A stretch of 64,000 bases of DNA from Taxawa tesnikishii (nom. ined.) (GCA_030247885.1 JAPDRO010000013.1:790938-854937), one strand, 5' to 3'; positions 49,501 through 61,100 are shown, counted from the first letter of the stretch. A program made the numbers and translations. Notes: a model not told the origin generated them from the sequence alone.

Positions 49501-51378
49501 TTATTAATTTAAATTAGTTTAGTAAGTATTATAACCTTATATAAGTTACTAATCTTTTTAGCCTTAAGATAAGTAAGCCTTTTATATTATAGTTAGTATC
49601 TCTACTTTTAGGCTATATCTTTTATTAGTACCTTTTCGAGACTATTTATTAAATCTTTATATAGTTCTAAGAGCTATATAATATTTACCTCGGCTTTTAT
49701 TAGTAAATCTTCGAGTATATTAGTTAGCTAATTACTCGGCTCTTAAAGCTATATAGATTCTACCTATTAGTAGGTAATCTTATCTCGTAAATTTAATAGA
49801 ATAGAACCCTAATAAGTACTTAATATAGCTCGAAATATATATTAATTATTTAGCAAAGTAATCTTATTTATAATATAGATATTACCTTTATACCTTACCT
49901 TTACTACGATATTTCCTTATTTATCTTTTAAGTATATATTATCTTTATCGAAGGTCCTATAGAGTCTACTCTTATATATTTTCCTTTTAAATAATAAGTT
50001 AACTTTAAGATTAGAAATATAAAGTATCTTTAATAAAAGAATCGAATTCTTATTCTTATTTATTATCTCTATTATACCCTAGTAGTTTAAGAATAAAACT
50101 CCTCCTCTTACTATAATCTTTTATCTTAAGATATTTCGAAGTAGTTTCTTAAATAACTAGAGCTAATTAGTTATATATAAACTTATACTAGTATTAAAGG
50201 CTTAACTTTAATAAGGAACTTTACTTCTTACTTCCTTAGAAAAATAAGTAACTTCCTTAATAAGGTCTATAGACTTTTAATCTTAACTTAATAAGTTTAA
50301 CTCTATAGTTTAAGATTTACTTAAGGTTAAAGTTTCCTTAACTTTAAAGGCTTTATACTTCCCCTTTTTTACTTTAAGCCTATCTTTTTTACTTTAAGTT
50401 TATAACCTCTTTATAGAGCTTATTAATTAGGTCTATTATATTATTATTACTCCTTTTTAGCTTAGTTTAAGACTTCTTTTACTTCCTTTTATCTTTAGTT
50501 ATAGTCCTTATATCTTTAAGAGAAGAGTAGTTTTTTAGCTAGTAGTTATTATTATAAAGATAATACTTAGCTTAATTTAGTAACTAAGATCTCCTTCTAT
50601 TAGACGTCTTTTATTGTTAATGCCTTTTAGTAAAAAGAGTAAGTTAGCTAGCCTTAGCCTTAAGAGAAGCTTCTTTCTTTTAGAACTTAAAGATTAACTC
50701 CTTAATTAGTAGATTTATTTAAGTATTAATAGTATCCCTTATAATAGTATATTTATCTAATAAAGCTTAAAGTAGCTACTAAAGTCTCTTACTTAGCTTC
50801 TTAATAGTTACTATATTTAGTTAAGTAGTAGTTACTTTCTTACTTAGCTTAACTAGTTAAATTTATACTTTATTTATAGTTATTTCTAGGCCTATCTTAT
50901 AGTTAATAAAATCCTATAGGTACTACCTTATTATTATTTAAAGCTTATTTAAGTATTTATTCCTTAGCTCCTTATAGTAAAATTAAATTAGCGTAAAGAG
51001 AAAGTAATAAGTTAGTAGACTTTAGTATCTATAAAAGTAAAGTAGGTTTTATAATACTTAATAAGTTCTTAGTAGTAAAGAGCTTAACTTAATATAACTA
51101 GTCTTACTACTTATTATAGCCCTTTTAGTTACTATACTTTATAGTACTTAGTCTTACTACTTTATAGTCCTTCTAAGTACTAGCATACTTCTATAAGTAG
51201 TCTTACTACTTCTAGTAGCCCTTCTATATATAGGAATTATATTAGTTTTACTACTTATAGTAGCCCTTTTAATATAAGTATTAATTATACTAGTCTTACT
51301 ATCTATTATAGCCCTTTTAAGTATAAAATATACTATACTTAATTAAGCGGTAAGCTATTATAAACTCGGGCTTATAAC

Positions 51379-51545
51379 TAGTTAAACTAAGTACTTAACT
51401 ATAATTAAATATATAGTAAGACTAACTATAACTTATTAATTAATTAAGCTATTTATAACGGTAACTAGGGGATAAAGAGATTCCCTACTTAGCTTAATAA
51501 GTTATATAATTATCTATTCGAACTAAGTAACTATTATCTTATAAT
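51379..51545 (-). repeat. Long terminal repeat of the copia element (5' LTR)
   Basis: A 167-bp partner of 46413-46579, of equal length. This copy keeps a few G/C bases the other has lost, and vice versa, so the two mutated independently after insertion. Confidence 0.82.
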
Positions 51546-51550
51546 ACTTC

Positions 51551-54135
51551 TTATATTTTATTTAATATTTACTTCTTACTATTAACTATATTAACTAGTT
51601 ATATATACTTCGACCTTATTTTCCTTTTAGATACTTAATATTCTAATCGCCTTATAAATAGTAATATTAACTATATAAACTATATAAATAACTCTCTTAC
51701 CTTACGAAGTAAATACTAATAAATAATCTTAATATTACTACTTAATATAAAACCCTTATAATACTAAGTTATAAATACTATTAATTTGTTTTTAATAAAT
51801 ATATTTCTCTACTTACCTTATAATATATTAGTATACTATATACTTAATATTTCTAGCGCCCTTACTAGTTATTTTCTTATAATATATATTATAACTAAAA
51901 ACTTCTCTTAAAATATTACTACTTTAAATATAAACTTCTTTATATCTTTTATTTTAATAATTCTATTTAGCTTTAACTTAATAAACTTAACTCTTAATAC
52001 TATACTCTTACTAATTTATTTCTATATTTACTACTTACTATCTACAAACTAATAATTATATTTGTCGCATATAAAACTAAACTATAGCTCGTTATTTATT
52101 AAGCTATTTCTTAACTACTTCTACGTAATTACTAGTAGCTTAATTTTATATATTAACTCCTTTATTATTATCTTTCTTACTTTTATAATTAAACTATATA
52201 CTATATTACGGAACGTATTTATACTAAACTATAAATACTAATATAAAATCGTATTACTATATACTTAATTTACGCTACTTAGACTAGTTATATTATAATA
52301 GATCTTTAACTTATATATTCGTAAATTTAGTTACTATTATATTAGCTTCTAGTACCTCTTAACTATAAACCTATTTATTGCCTTCTTTATTATTATAATA
52401 TATTTAGTCTTACCTTTCCTTATATATTATAATATACTAGTTACGCTACTAATACTATTAAATCTATTATACCTTAAACTTAATTACTTAGATATTTACT
52501 AACTACTATTAACTTCCTCTTTACTCTTACTTTCCTTACTTATATATTATTCGTTATTACTTTTATTTAAATTAACTTTTTCTAAAACATATTAAATTAC
52601 TAAAAACTAAGCTACTTTAATTGATATTAATAATATTAGTAGGTACTTATTTAGCCCTTTTTATCTACTTACTTAGACTCTTAATACTACTAACGTATAA
52701 ATTAATTTACTTTTATACTCGTCCTTATTAATCTTTTAGTTTAATATTGTAATATAAAACTATAAATATACCCTTTAAATCTTACTTAATTTTAACTATT
52801 ATTCTTCCTATATTTATTACTCTTTTTATACTTATTACTCCTTTTTATTTATAACTATTACTCTTCTTTATATTCCTTATCCTTGCGCTTTATTATTAAC
52901 TTTTTCTTTCTCTCTTTTATCTTATAGCTTTGTCTTAATTATCTCTTAATATAGTAGCTATTTATTAGTATTATTACTACTACTACTACTACTAGTACTA
53001 CTACTACTATTTCTACTTATATTATAGTTACTATATCTTTTACTACTTCTTATAATCTTTATTATACTTATTACTACTTTATTATTAACTAGTATATAAA
53101 GCTTTCCTACTTATAGTCTTACTATATATATATATAAAGAATATTAATAACTACTCTTATAGTCGCGCATATTTCTTTATTATTACTTCGTCTTTATACG
53201 ACTATAATAAATAGTACTTCGTTTAGTACTTCTTTATCCTTATAGTTTTTATATAAATAAATATATTAACTCTAAAAATTATAAACTACTAGCTATATTA
53301 TATTAACTTATTTATTATTATTTAAATAGCGTACTCTTTTACTTTCTTATCTTAATATAGTATATCGACGTACTTTAATAACTAATCCCTATTTACGTTA
53401 TTTAAATACTCTTACTAATACCTTTATCCTTTTTACTTAGTTAAATCTTTTATATAGTAACTTTTAAAACTACTTCCTTTATAATAGCTTCTTTATATAA
53501 CTTTATTTACTCGTTTATATTACTTACTTCTTAATAGTTATTCTTTACTTCTTTTATTTATTTAGCTTTAAAATAATTAAACTTAAGTCCTTAAATAAAA
53601 AACTACTAATAATAAACTACTTTCTATAGCTACTTTATTACCTTAATTACTTCGACTTATTAGTTATAACTTAGATAGCCTTTTAATTTATACTTAGTAA
53701 ACTTATAAGCTTCCTTATAATACCTTACTATATTATATATAACTCTATATATCTTCCTATAATATTACTAGTTAATTATATATAATAAACCGTCCGTAAA
53801 AATTAGTAATTATAGTATTACTTCTCTTATTACTTATAGTATATTAAACTTTATAAACTATATTTAAAATAGCCTACTATTTATCCTTTAACTTCTAGTT
53901 TATTTACTTTACTTCCTACTTATTAATATAGTATATTTTACTTTTATAATAGTTAATAATTTAACTTAGCTATACTATATATTTATATTATAAACTAAAA
54001 TACGGTATTTTAGAACGTATTTAAAGATTCTATTTACCTTTAATATTTTGCTTTCTTCTTTATAATAACTTATATGTTCTATACTTAATAATTAGAAATA
54101 GGTACTTAGCTTAGTATTATTATAACTATAAACCG
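51551..54135. repeat. RIP-degraded DNA of unknown origin, right of the copia element
   Basis: Same composition as the rest of the block, with runs of ACT trinucleotides near 52975-53010. No family recognised. It ends abruptly at about 54135, where normal base composition returns. Confidence 0.45.
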
Positions 54136-54803
54136 GATGTAATCTTATATCTACGTCTTGTTGCGTTGTTTTGCGTTCCCCTAACGACCTATATATATGA
54201 TCCTTGTCTCGGTTCCTTACTTACCTTGCACTAGCTACTAATTTGGGGTGCTTGTTGGCCTGTCCTGTTTATTGCTCGCGGATTAATGTTGTCCTAGCTT
54301 GGCGTTAGGGTTACTCCTTAGCTACGAACTTCATTCTTACCCTAACCAAACGACAACGATGTTATATCTCCATAACGGCTGCGTTTGACATGCTATGCCT
54401 TAGGATATCCGTTTTTGCGTACGTGCGACAAATCTGCCGGATTCTAATGGCAAACCGCCTAGGGAATGTAATTGGGATCAGGTCGCAAAGTTGATAATGG
54501 GGATGGGCTTCCTGTAGTCTCTATCACTACGAACATCTGAGCACATAAAGGGGATAGGATCTCATCCCAAAACGCCATTTTGGTTAGCCAGTGCTAGTGC
54601 GGGCATCGATATTCACCACGGCCTCTGCAGAAACGCAACGAAGTCCGAATTGTGCCATCGCACGCAGCTCTTGTGGGTGTCTCGAACAGTGTTGTGTGCG
54701 GCATATTTGTGTGGAACGGATGGTGGCATGCGTATATACGTGAAGGGTATATATAGTCGAACTCTACTCCTCGAGACCACCACGCTAACCCTGATACGTT
54801 CTC
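54136..54803. other. Normal-composition spacer at the inner edge of the island
   Basis: About 670 bp between the RIP block and the endoglucanase stop, with balanced base composition and no supported gene. It contains a telomere-like inverted pair (gttagggtta at 54304-54313 and ttaccctaac at 54337-54346). Confidence 0.45.
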
Positions 54804-55972
54804 CTATAGGGCGACACAGGACTCGACAAGGTTGGTATCAGTCCATGTGCCGTTACTGTTATGCGTTGGTGTCTCAGATAGAACATAGCTGCTATCAAAG
54901 CTACCAGCAGACCAGGTGACATAGCCAAAGTAGACGTCTGGATTCGCACTGTACTAGCAATCAGCATGACATAGAATCTCAATATGTATCCAAGACTAAC
55001 CGTAGATAAGCGAGTTCCTGGCACAAGTATTGGACGCAAGATTGGACATTGCCACCACCGGTTTCCGAGAGAATGGCCTGTCGGCCGGCCGAGCGGAGCG
55101 TTGCGGCCAAGGGCGCAAAGGTGCTATCGATGTTGTTTGTAACGCACTCGGCGTGGGTACCGCTGTTATCCACGTCGAGGTATTTGTGAACGTCAAAGAT
55201 TAGATTCGTGTATGAGCCGTCCTGGTTGGTGACCTTGGACAGGTTGCCGAACGAGCCGTCTGAGACGAAGGCCTGTGCAGATGTATACTGCGTACCGGGC
55301 AGCGCGATGATGTTGTGTTCAGCGCCAGTCTTGCGGATAGCAGTGACCACGTATTGCACAGTTGCAGCCCATGTGGGAACATCGACTAGGACCCGAATGT
55401 CAGCTACTTGATTGTAAGAGTTCTTGAAGAACGCGATAGTACATACGGTCGTGAGGTTCGTTCATAAGGCCGAAGATGACTTTGTTGTTGTTCCGGTAAT
55501 GCGCTGCAAGCTGGGTCCAGACACTAGCGAATTGATCGTTGGTTGGCCCGCCCTGGCCAATGATGCCACCCTGCCAGCGTGCGTAGTTGTGAATGTCAAT
55601 CATGCAATAAGCGCCAGTTTTCAAGCATGCTTGCACAAGCGAGTCGTACTCCTGGAATATCGTCTGATTTAAGGGTCCGCCCAGATTGAAATTCACCAAA
55701 TACTGCCATCCAATAGGCAAGCGGAAAATGTTCAGGTTGTCATCTGCAGCAAAGTGCTGCATCTGACCGGGACCATCAGGGAAGTAGCTTACACCCAAAG
55801 CAGGGTAATACCCATTCGGTGTGCAGGTACCTGTGATGTCGCAGCCAAAGTCAAATCCCGCGATGTTGACACCGTAGGCATTTCCAGAAACAGGCTTGGT
55901 CGGCGGTGATGGAAGCTGTAAAGAGGGGCCAGCTGCAACGAGCAGCCCAACGAGGATGGAGACAGACTTCAT
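54804..55972 (-). CDS. Secreted GH5 endo-beta-1,4-glucanase (Cel5A-like, subfamily 5)
   Basis: Hydrolyses internal beta-1,4 bonds in cellulose. Exons are 55972-55447, 55385-55001 and 54948-54804 (introns of 61 and 52 bp), 351 aa, with no frame break. A signal peptide (MKSVSILVGLLVAAGPSLQ) leads straight into the catalytic barrel: GNAYGVNIAGFDFGCDITGTC, NIFRLPIGWQYLVN, CMIDIHNYARW, the acid/base Glu in IFGLMNEPHD (about residue 172), FDVHKYLDVDNSGTHAECV, the nucleophile Glu in AILSETGGGN (about 282), GYVTWSAGSFDSSYVLSETPT, and a final LVESCVAL. There is no cellulose-binding module or linker. The gene sits between two RIP blocks yet shows neither RIP nor frame damage, so it is probably single-copy and selected. 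Confidence 0.92.
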
Positions 55973-56880
55973 CTTGCAGACAAATGACGGAGAAGTATTG
56001 GTATCAGAAAGTCAGAGGATGAGAAGTGTTTGTGGTTATGATAGGACGAGGAAAACATCGGCGGAGAACATGCTGATATAAAGCCCCAGGAGCCCCTAGT
56101 GCCCGCCTGTTGTGAGGAATAGAACCAGACCACGGAATGATGATACTCAGCGGCAAAGACGATGAAGGGATCGGATCTAGACTTGGGCTGAGGATGATGC
56201 GTACTAGGTACAATGAATGAATGAGACAGCTGATGATAGGCTACAGGTCCGTCTGGACACACAGGTGTGGATACCTATGCCAGACCGGATCATTTCCTGT
56301 AAACGCGGACAGACAAGTAGTGACATATTTGTGTGATGCCTCGGATGGATCTGCGGCAGAAGTGAGCGCGATTCAGTAGAGAAGAATGATTGCGTCGAAG
56401 CTCAACTGGGGATAGGCAGTAGCCAAAGTGGCGAAACGTACAAGCATCGCATTTGCTAGCCTAAAAGCAGCGGGGTAAGGGGGGCTCTAGGCTCTTCGGA
56501 CCGCTAGCACCGGTATATGGGGGATATCTAAACTAGTGCACGGGAAGTGCGGGACAAGCGATACGATGCAGTCCAAGAGAATACTATCCGATGCTTATGC
56601 TTGTCTGCACTACTCTTTCCTCTCCACTTTCGCTGCCCTGCGCTCATCCCGTTCAAAAACTTGACGTATATCTTTCCCGCCACGTGCGATGTGTGTCCTG
56701 CCCGCCTGTCCGCGATCGACCCTTACCTCTCCTCGATGTTGTCCTCCCGTCACTCACACGATGCTACGTCTCGAACGATCCTCCTGCTAGTTGTAGTAGT
56801 TAAAACCCAATTTTGCTTATTAGAACCGGCGTTCTCTCGCACGCGTTATCCTTATAGCCCTCGTTAGTCCCCCGACCCTT
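55973..56880. other. Endoglucanase upstream region, no other gene seen
   Basis: About 900 bp of normal composition from the endoglucanase start to the second AT-rich block. Frames at 56547-56867 lack any family resemblance. It holds the endoglucanase promoter. Confidence 0.45.
56075..56083 (-). promoter_or_regulatory. Probable TATA box of the endoglucanase gene
   Basis: On the minus strand a CTTTATATC element lies about 105 bp upstream of the endoglucanase ATG, behind a GC-rich stretch. It is assigned by position and motif only. Confidence 0.4.
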
Positions 56881-56958
56881 ATTTCGTTCTTAATAGATTT
56901 CGCGCTATTCTATTAGTTATATATAGCTTTTATAAGTTATTTAAGTAATTTACTTATA

Positions 56959-57655
56959 ATATAAACTACGAGGAAGTAAGCTAAGTAAGGAAGTAAACTA
57001 CTAAAACGCGACTCTCTTATATTTTACTATTACTACTACTTACTATAAATATTCCTATACTTAACGAACTCGTTTATATTAAAGCTAATATATAAGACGC
57101 TATTTTTATACTTAAAAGAAAGGAACTTAAGTTAATTTATAAGGCTATAAGTACGTTTAGTATCTTTTACTTAACTTTATACGTATATATAACTAAATAA
57201 ACTTCGCGCGCTATAGCGTATAAATCGGATTAAATTCTCTTAAATATAGAAGAAAAGATATTAATTTAATAAATTATACGTTTTATACGTATTAACTTCC
57301 TTACTTTACTTATATTAGTTATATAAATAGCTAAAGAAATTCGATATAAACGCATATAACTATTAAGGACTTTACGATTATTTCCTTAACTAATTAGTAA
57401 AAAGTAACTTAACTACTTTAAAACTTACTATCTTAAGATCGCTAGTATTTAGACTTATTAAATAAATAGTACGTACTTTAATATAATAAGTTATAATACT
57501 ATAAAGAGGTAATTTAACGTAGTAATAAAGCTATTTATATAATATAACTATCCTTTAAAGCGCGTTTATAATATAAATGAGTTTAACTTCGTAGTTAAAG
57601 TAAGTTAATTATTAAGAACTTTAGTTAATATACGCGAGATATTTAGTTAAAAATA
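56959..57655. mobile_element. RIP-degraded partial copy of the 41-45 kb DNA transposon, inverted
   Basis: The reverse complement of this stretch aligns over about 700 bp with about 44130-44810, including the terminal inverted repeat (at 56959-57006 here). Shared landmarks include TATTATAAACGCGCTTTA, AGTAATTAAGTTACTTTTTAC-like and TTAATAAGTCTAAATACT. Only one transposon end is present; the other end is missing, and the copy stops just before the motif array at 57679. Confidence 0.7.
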
Positions 57656-57678
57656 AGTTAAAAGCTACTCGTAGAAGT

Positions 57679-57780
57679 CAAACGAATGGCCACGATTCGT
57701 TTGCTTTTGCGTGGGCTATAACCCTAAGGGTTAGAGGAACGACCACGATTCGTTTGCACCTGTTGACCACGATTCGTTTG
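57679..57780. repeat. Array of a 14-bp motif upstream of the helicase gene
   Basis: CCACGATTCGTTTG occurs exactly at 57690-57703, 57743-57756 and 57767-57780, and the inverted half-site CAAACGAAT lies at 57679-57687. The spacers are 39 and 10 bp. A near-palindrome AACCCTAAGGGTT, made of telomere-type hexamers, lies at 57720-57732 between copies one and two. This could be a protein-binding array or a subtelomeric repeat. Confidence 0.8.
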
Positions 57781-58121
57781 CCTTCCCGAGCCCCAACCTT
57801 CTCGAAACCCACACACTATACTGTCATAAGGTTATTCTCTCTGCATGCCAAACACCACTCATATATATGCCATATACATGGAACATCAAGGGCGGCGGTC
57901 TTAAAAGGAAAAAGATGAGGCGCCTTGTGCATAGGCCACTCCCGCATTTTCGCAGGGCGGCCTCTCCAAACAAAGACCAGCCCTGTGTCTATGCGACGTG
58001 ATCAGTACGCTCTAAACAATTGATCCTGAGCATCACATGGATCCTTTAAATCCTTAGAAAGGTAATATAGCTATGTCTGGCCTCGCAAGTATGGCAGCCG
58101 TGAAGGCAAGCCAAGACTCAG
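57781..58121. other. Helicase gene upstream region
   Basis: About 340 bp of normal composition between the 14-bp array and the helicase ATG, presumably promoter and 5' UTR. I see no clear core element. Confidence 0.4.
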
Positions 58122-61100
58122 ATGGATGATTTTCATCGTCTCTTCCAAGTAGTCGCCCAGCACCGCATCCTTGTTTGCATCCATTGTCAGTATGCAGTCG
58201 TACCTTCGCAGCTCGCCAAACATCTTCGTGTGCATCACAAGCGTCTCAGCTTACAACAACGGCGGGACATTATTGCCAAAGTCGGGTCTTTTACCGAACT
58301 TGCGCAAGTCGAGGCAGATGTCATCTATCCAGCAGCAACAGAGCCTCCCGTAACGGGACTTCCGGTGTACTTCGACGGCTTGAAGTGTGGCGGGAAAGAT
58401 GGCGAAGGCAGGCTTTGTCCCTATATATGCCGCACTCCGCGTGGCATGCAAGATCATTGTGAGCGGCAACACGGCTGGGTCAACGGACAGAAGCGAGGCG
58501 GCGATGCTCGTTTGAAGCAGGTCCATACCCACAACAAGCTGTGGTCTTGCGACCGCGCCTGTCAGCGTTTCTTCAAGGTCGGAAGCTGGCAGAGGTACTT
58601 CGAGGTCCAAGTAGCGGACCTGGAGATTTGCGGTCGGAGGCGAGCCGGTCACCAGCGTGACTTCTTCCGGACGCAAGAAGAAGACATCCTTCAGGCAGAG
58701 CGCGACGCCGCATCTGCGGCCAACCGTGTCCGCGGATTCGACGAGCATCGTTCTACCGTGGTACCATGGCTCAGAGAGACCGGCATCGTCGACCATGTCT
58801 GCGGCTTGAAGAAAGACGAGATCCGAGCAGCGATCGCCGTGCCCTCGCGAGACGAAGGATGTCCTCTGCGGACGATCGTCGATGCGATGGAGGACGTGCT
58901 CAGGGAGGCGCACGGCTGGTGTTTCGACGGACCCGACTGTATGCTCACTTGGCCATGTCGCGTCGTTCTCAGTCGGTTCCAGTCGTCGCAGGTCGAGTCG
59001 ATTGGGAAGGTTCGGCCGTTCGATCCTTACAAGGAGCCCGGCACGCTCAAGGTCTACTTCAAGCTGGCGTCACAGTTCCTGTCGTACCTGGAGCGAGTGG
59101 CGATCTGTGACGAGTACCACTTCAGTGCTGACTCGGAGGAGACGATCCGGCCAGAGGACGTGATCGAACCGACGGACAAGCAAAGGGTGGTGTGGCATAA
59201 CCTCCGTCGGTTAGCAGAACGGGGAGCGACGGGCACGGGTGAAGGGATCAAGGGCCAACTGAGAGATGGGCTGGTTGAGTTATGGATGCTCGTTATCCGT
59301 CACACTACCGGAGCCCGACGGTACCGCTCGCCAATAGTGAGCTTCTGCGCGATGCTAAGCATCAAGCCGTCTACGCAAGGCTGGATGGAACCCGGCAACT
59401 TCAACAGCAGTCTGTCTGCGATGATATGGGTCGCGCAGCTGCTGATCTTCTATGACTGTGCTCGCAAAGAGCGGCAGGGTGGGGAGAAACGCTCGCGCTC
59501 GTCAAGGAATGCTGTGAGAGTTATCTGCAGCAGACGGCCGAGACGCCGATGGGGAGATACTCCGCTGGCGCCTGTTGCTGTTTCGCATCTCGAAGGACAG
59601 CGTGGGTGATCATGAGGCCTGTTGGGACGAAAGCGAACAGGTCCTGACATACGAAGATACAGAGCTGCGTATGGACCAGATCCCCACGCTACTGCTCTCC
59701 GAATACCGTGAGTGCGAACGGCTACTGTACGACGACTTGCTGCTGGGTCAGAAGGACCTACGCCGCATGCAGTCTTGGGCGCTTAGAGATAGCGGCAACG
59801 TCGATACCGTCGGCTGGAGCTTGATCCAGCATCGTGACAACGCTCTCCTGCTGAGGGGGACGGACAAAGCTCTGTTGGCCGCCGTTGAGCGTTCCGAGCA
59901 ACTGTGCCGCCTTTTCCTTCAGCAAGACCGTCGATCAGCGAGCGGCTTCGTTTGGAGGGACAGTGCGCTAGCCGGCTACGAGGCAACTGTGCAGGAGTTC
60001 TTGAAACGCTTGTGTGTCCTCGTTCACATCAGTGGCGGTCAGCCCATCCGCGAAAGCGAGTTCTTCTCCATGACCTGGCGGAACACGCAACGACGACGAT
60101 CCATCACACTCCGCCACGATCGTGTCATGATACATGTCAAATACCACAAAGGTCAGCAGCAGACGGGCAGGTACAAGGAAAACATCCGGTTTCTCGCCAA
60201 TCCGGTGGGCGACCTGTTGCTGGATTACCTCGTCTATGTCGTGCCGCTACGACAGGTCTTTCTGCGGCAGCAATCACCAAAGGCACTGCTCTCCTCGTTC
60301 TTGTGGGAGAAAGACGGAAAGGTGTGGGGCGAAGGACGGTTGAGTCGTTGTCTGGAGGAAGCCAGTGCTCGGGCGTGCACACCCCGGCTTCACGTTTCCA
60401 ACTGGCGCCAGATGAGCGTGGCCATCGTCAAGACCAAGTTTGCGAGCAACATAGGCTGCTTCGAAGTCAACGAAGACGACGAGGACGCCGAGGAGATGGA
60501 GGAGGATATCCGAGCGATGACGAGACAGCGCAACCACAAGACACGCACGGTCAACAGGGCGTATGCCAATCAGACGGGAGCGACCTTCGGCAACGTGTGG
60601 GACGGGCTGATCCGAATGGGACTTCGCGCGTCAACGTTGTGGCAGGACTTCTGGGGAGTGGAGACGATGCTAAAAGGCAAGAAGCGAAAGAGGGACGGAG
60701 AAGAGTGTCGACTGAAGGAACGACTTGCCAAGGGTGTCTATCGGCCCCGCAAACCGTGGTCGGCAGAGGCTCTGCTGGAAGGGCTCAGAAAGCTCTACGG
60801 CAACCAGAGAATGATGTGGAAATCGAGGGAGCAGGAACAGACCCTCACCACGATCATGTCGTGGACGGAGCAGGTGGTGGCCATCTTGCCAACCGGAGCC
60901 GGAAAGAGCCTGTCCTTCATGTTGCCGTGTACGCTGCCTGATGCCGGGATCACCATCCTCATCGTGCCGCTCGTATCCCTTCGGGCAGACCTGCTTCGGC
61001 GGATACGGGAACTGAACATCGCTCACCTCGAATGGTTGCCGGGAGAAAGTCGAGAAGCATCGCTGATAATCGTCAGCGTTGAGGCTGCGGCCACAACACA

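Larger units (their letters stand above)
46413..51545 (-). mobile_element. Complete but RIP-inactivated Ty1/copia LTR retrotransposon
   Basis: Two 167-bp direct LTRs bound 5.13 kb. The 5-bp sequence ACTTC is found immediately outside both ends (46408-46412 and 51546-51550), a target-site duplication; a 4-bp CTTC reading is possible because the LTR end is ambiguous. On the minus strand, around 47.9 to 47.6 kb, decayed copia reverse transcriptase motifs read VDINNTFTKLFLKEEIYI (from a V-D-V-x-N-A-F-L-x-G-x-L-x-E-E-I-Y-M ancestor) and ILLLIYVNNI (from LLLxYVDDI; both Asp are now Asn, as G-to-A mutation would give). Stops fill every frame. The polymerase order places the 5' end at the right. Confidence 0.85.
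40880..54135. repeat. RIP-degraded transposon block
   Basis: About 13 kb of extremely AT-rich DNA dominated by TA, TTA, TAA and AGTA words, with CA and TG dinucleotides nearly absent. No open frame longer than about 60 codons exists on either strand. Composition changes sharply at both edges. This is the classic outcome of repeat-induced point mutation (C-to-T at CpA). Nested elements that can still be recognised are listed separately. It probably forms heterochromatin. Confidence 0.93.

Noticed and set aside
54785-55039. 84-residue minus frame overlapping the endoglucanase end
   Set aside because: The spliced frame gives the conserved GH5 C-terminus; this frame runs through an intron and reads out of phase.
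59904-60941. 345-residue + frame inside the helicase gene
   Set aside because: A shadow frame of GC-rich coding sequence; the helicase frame carries all motifs.
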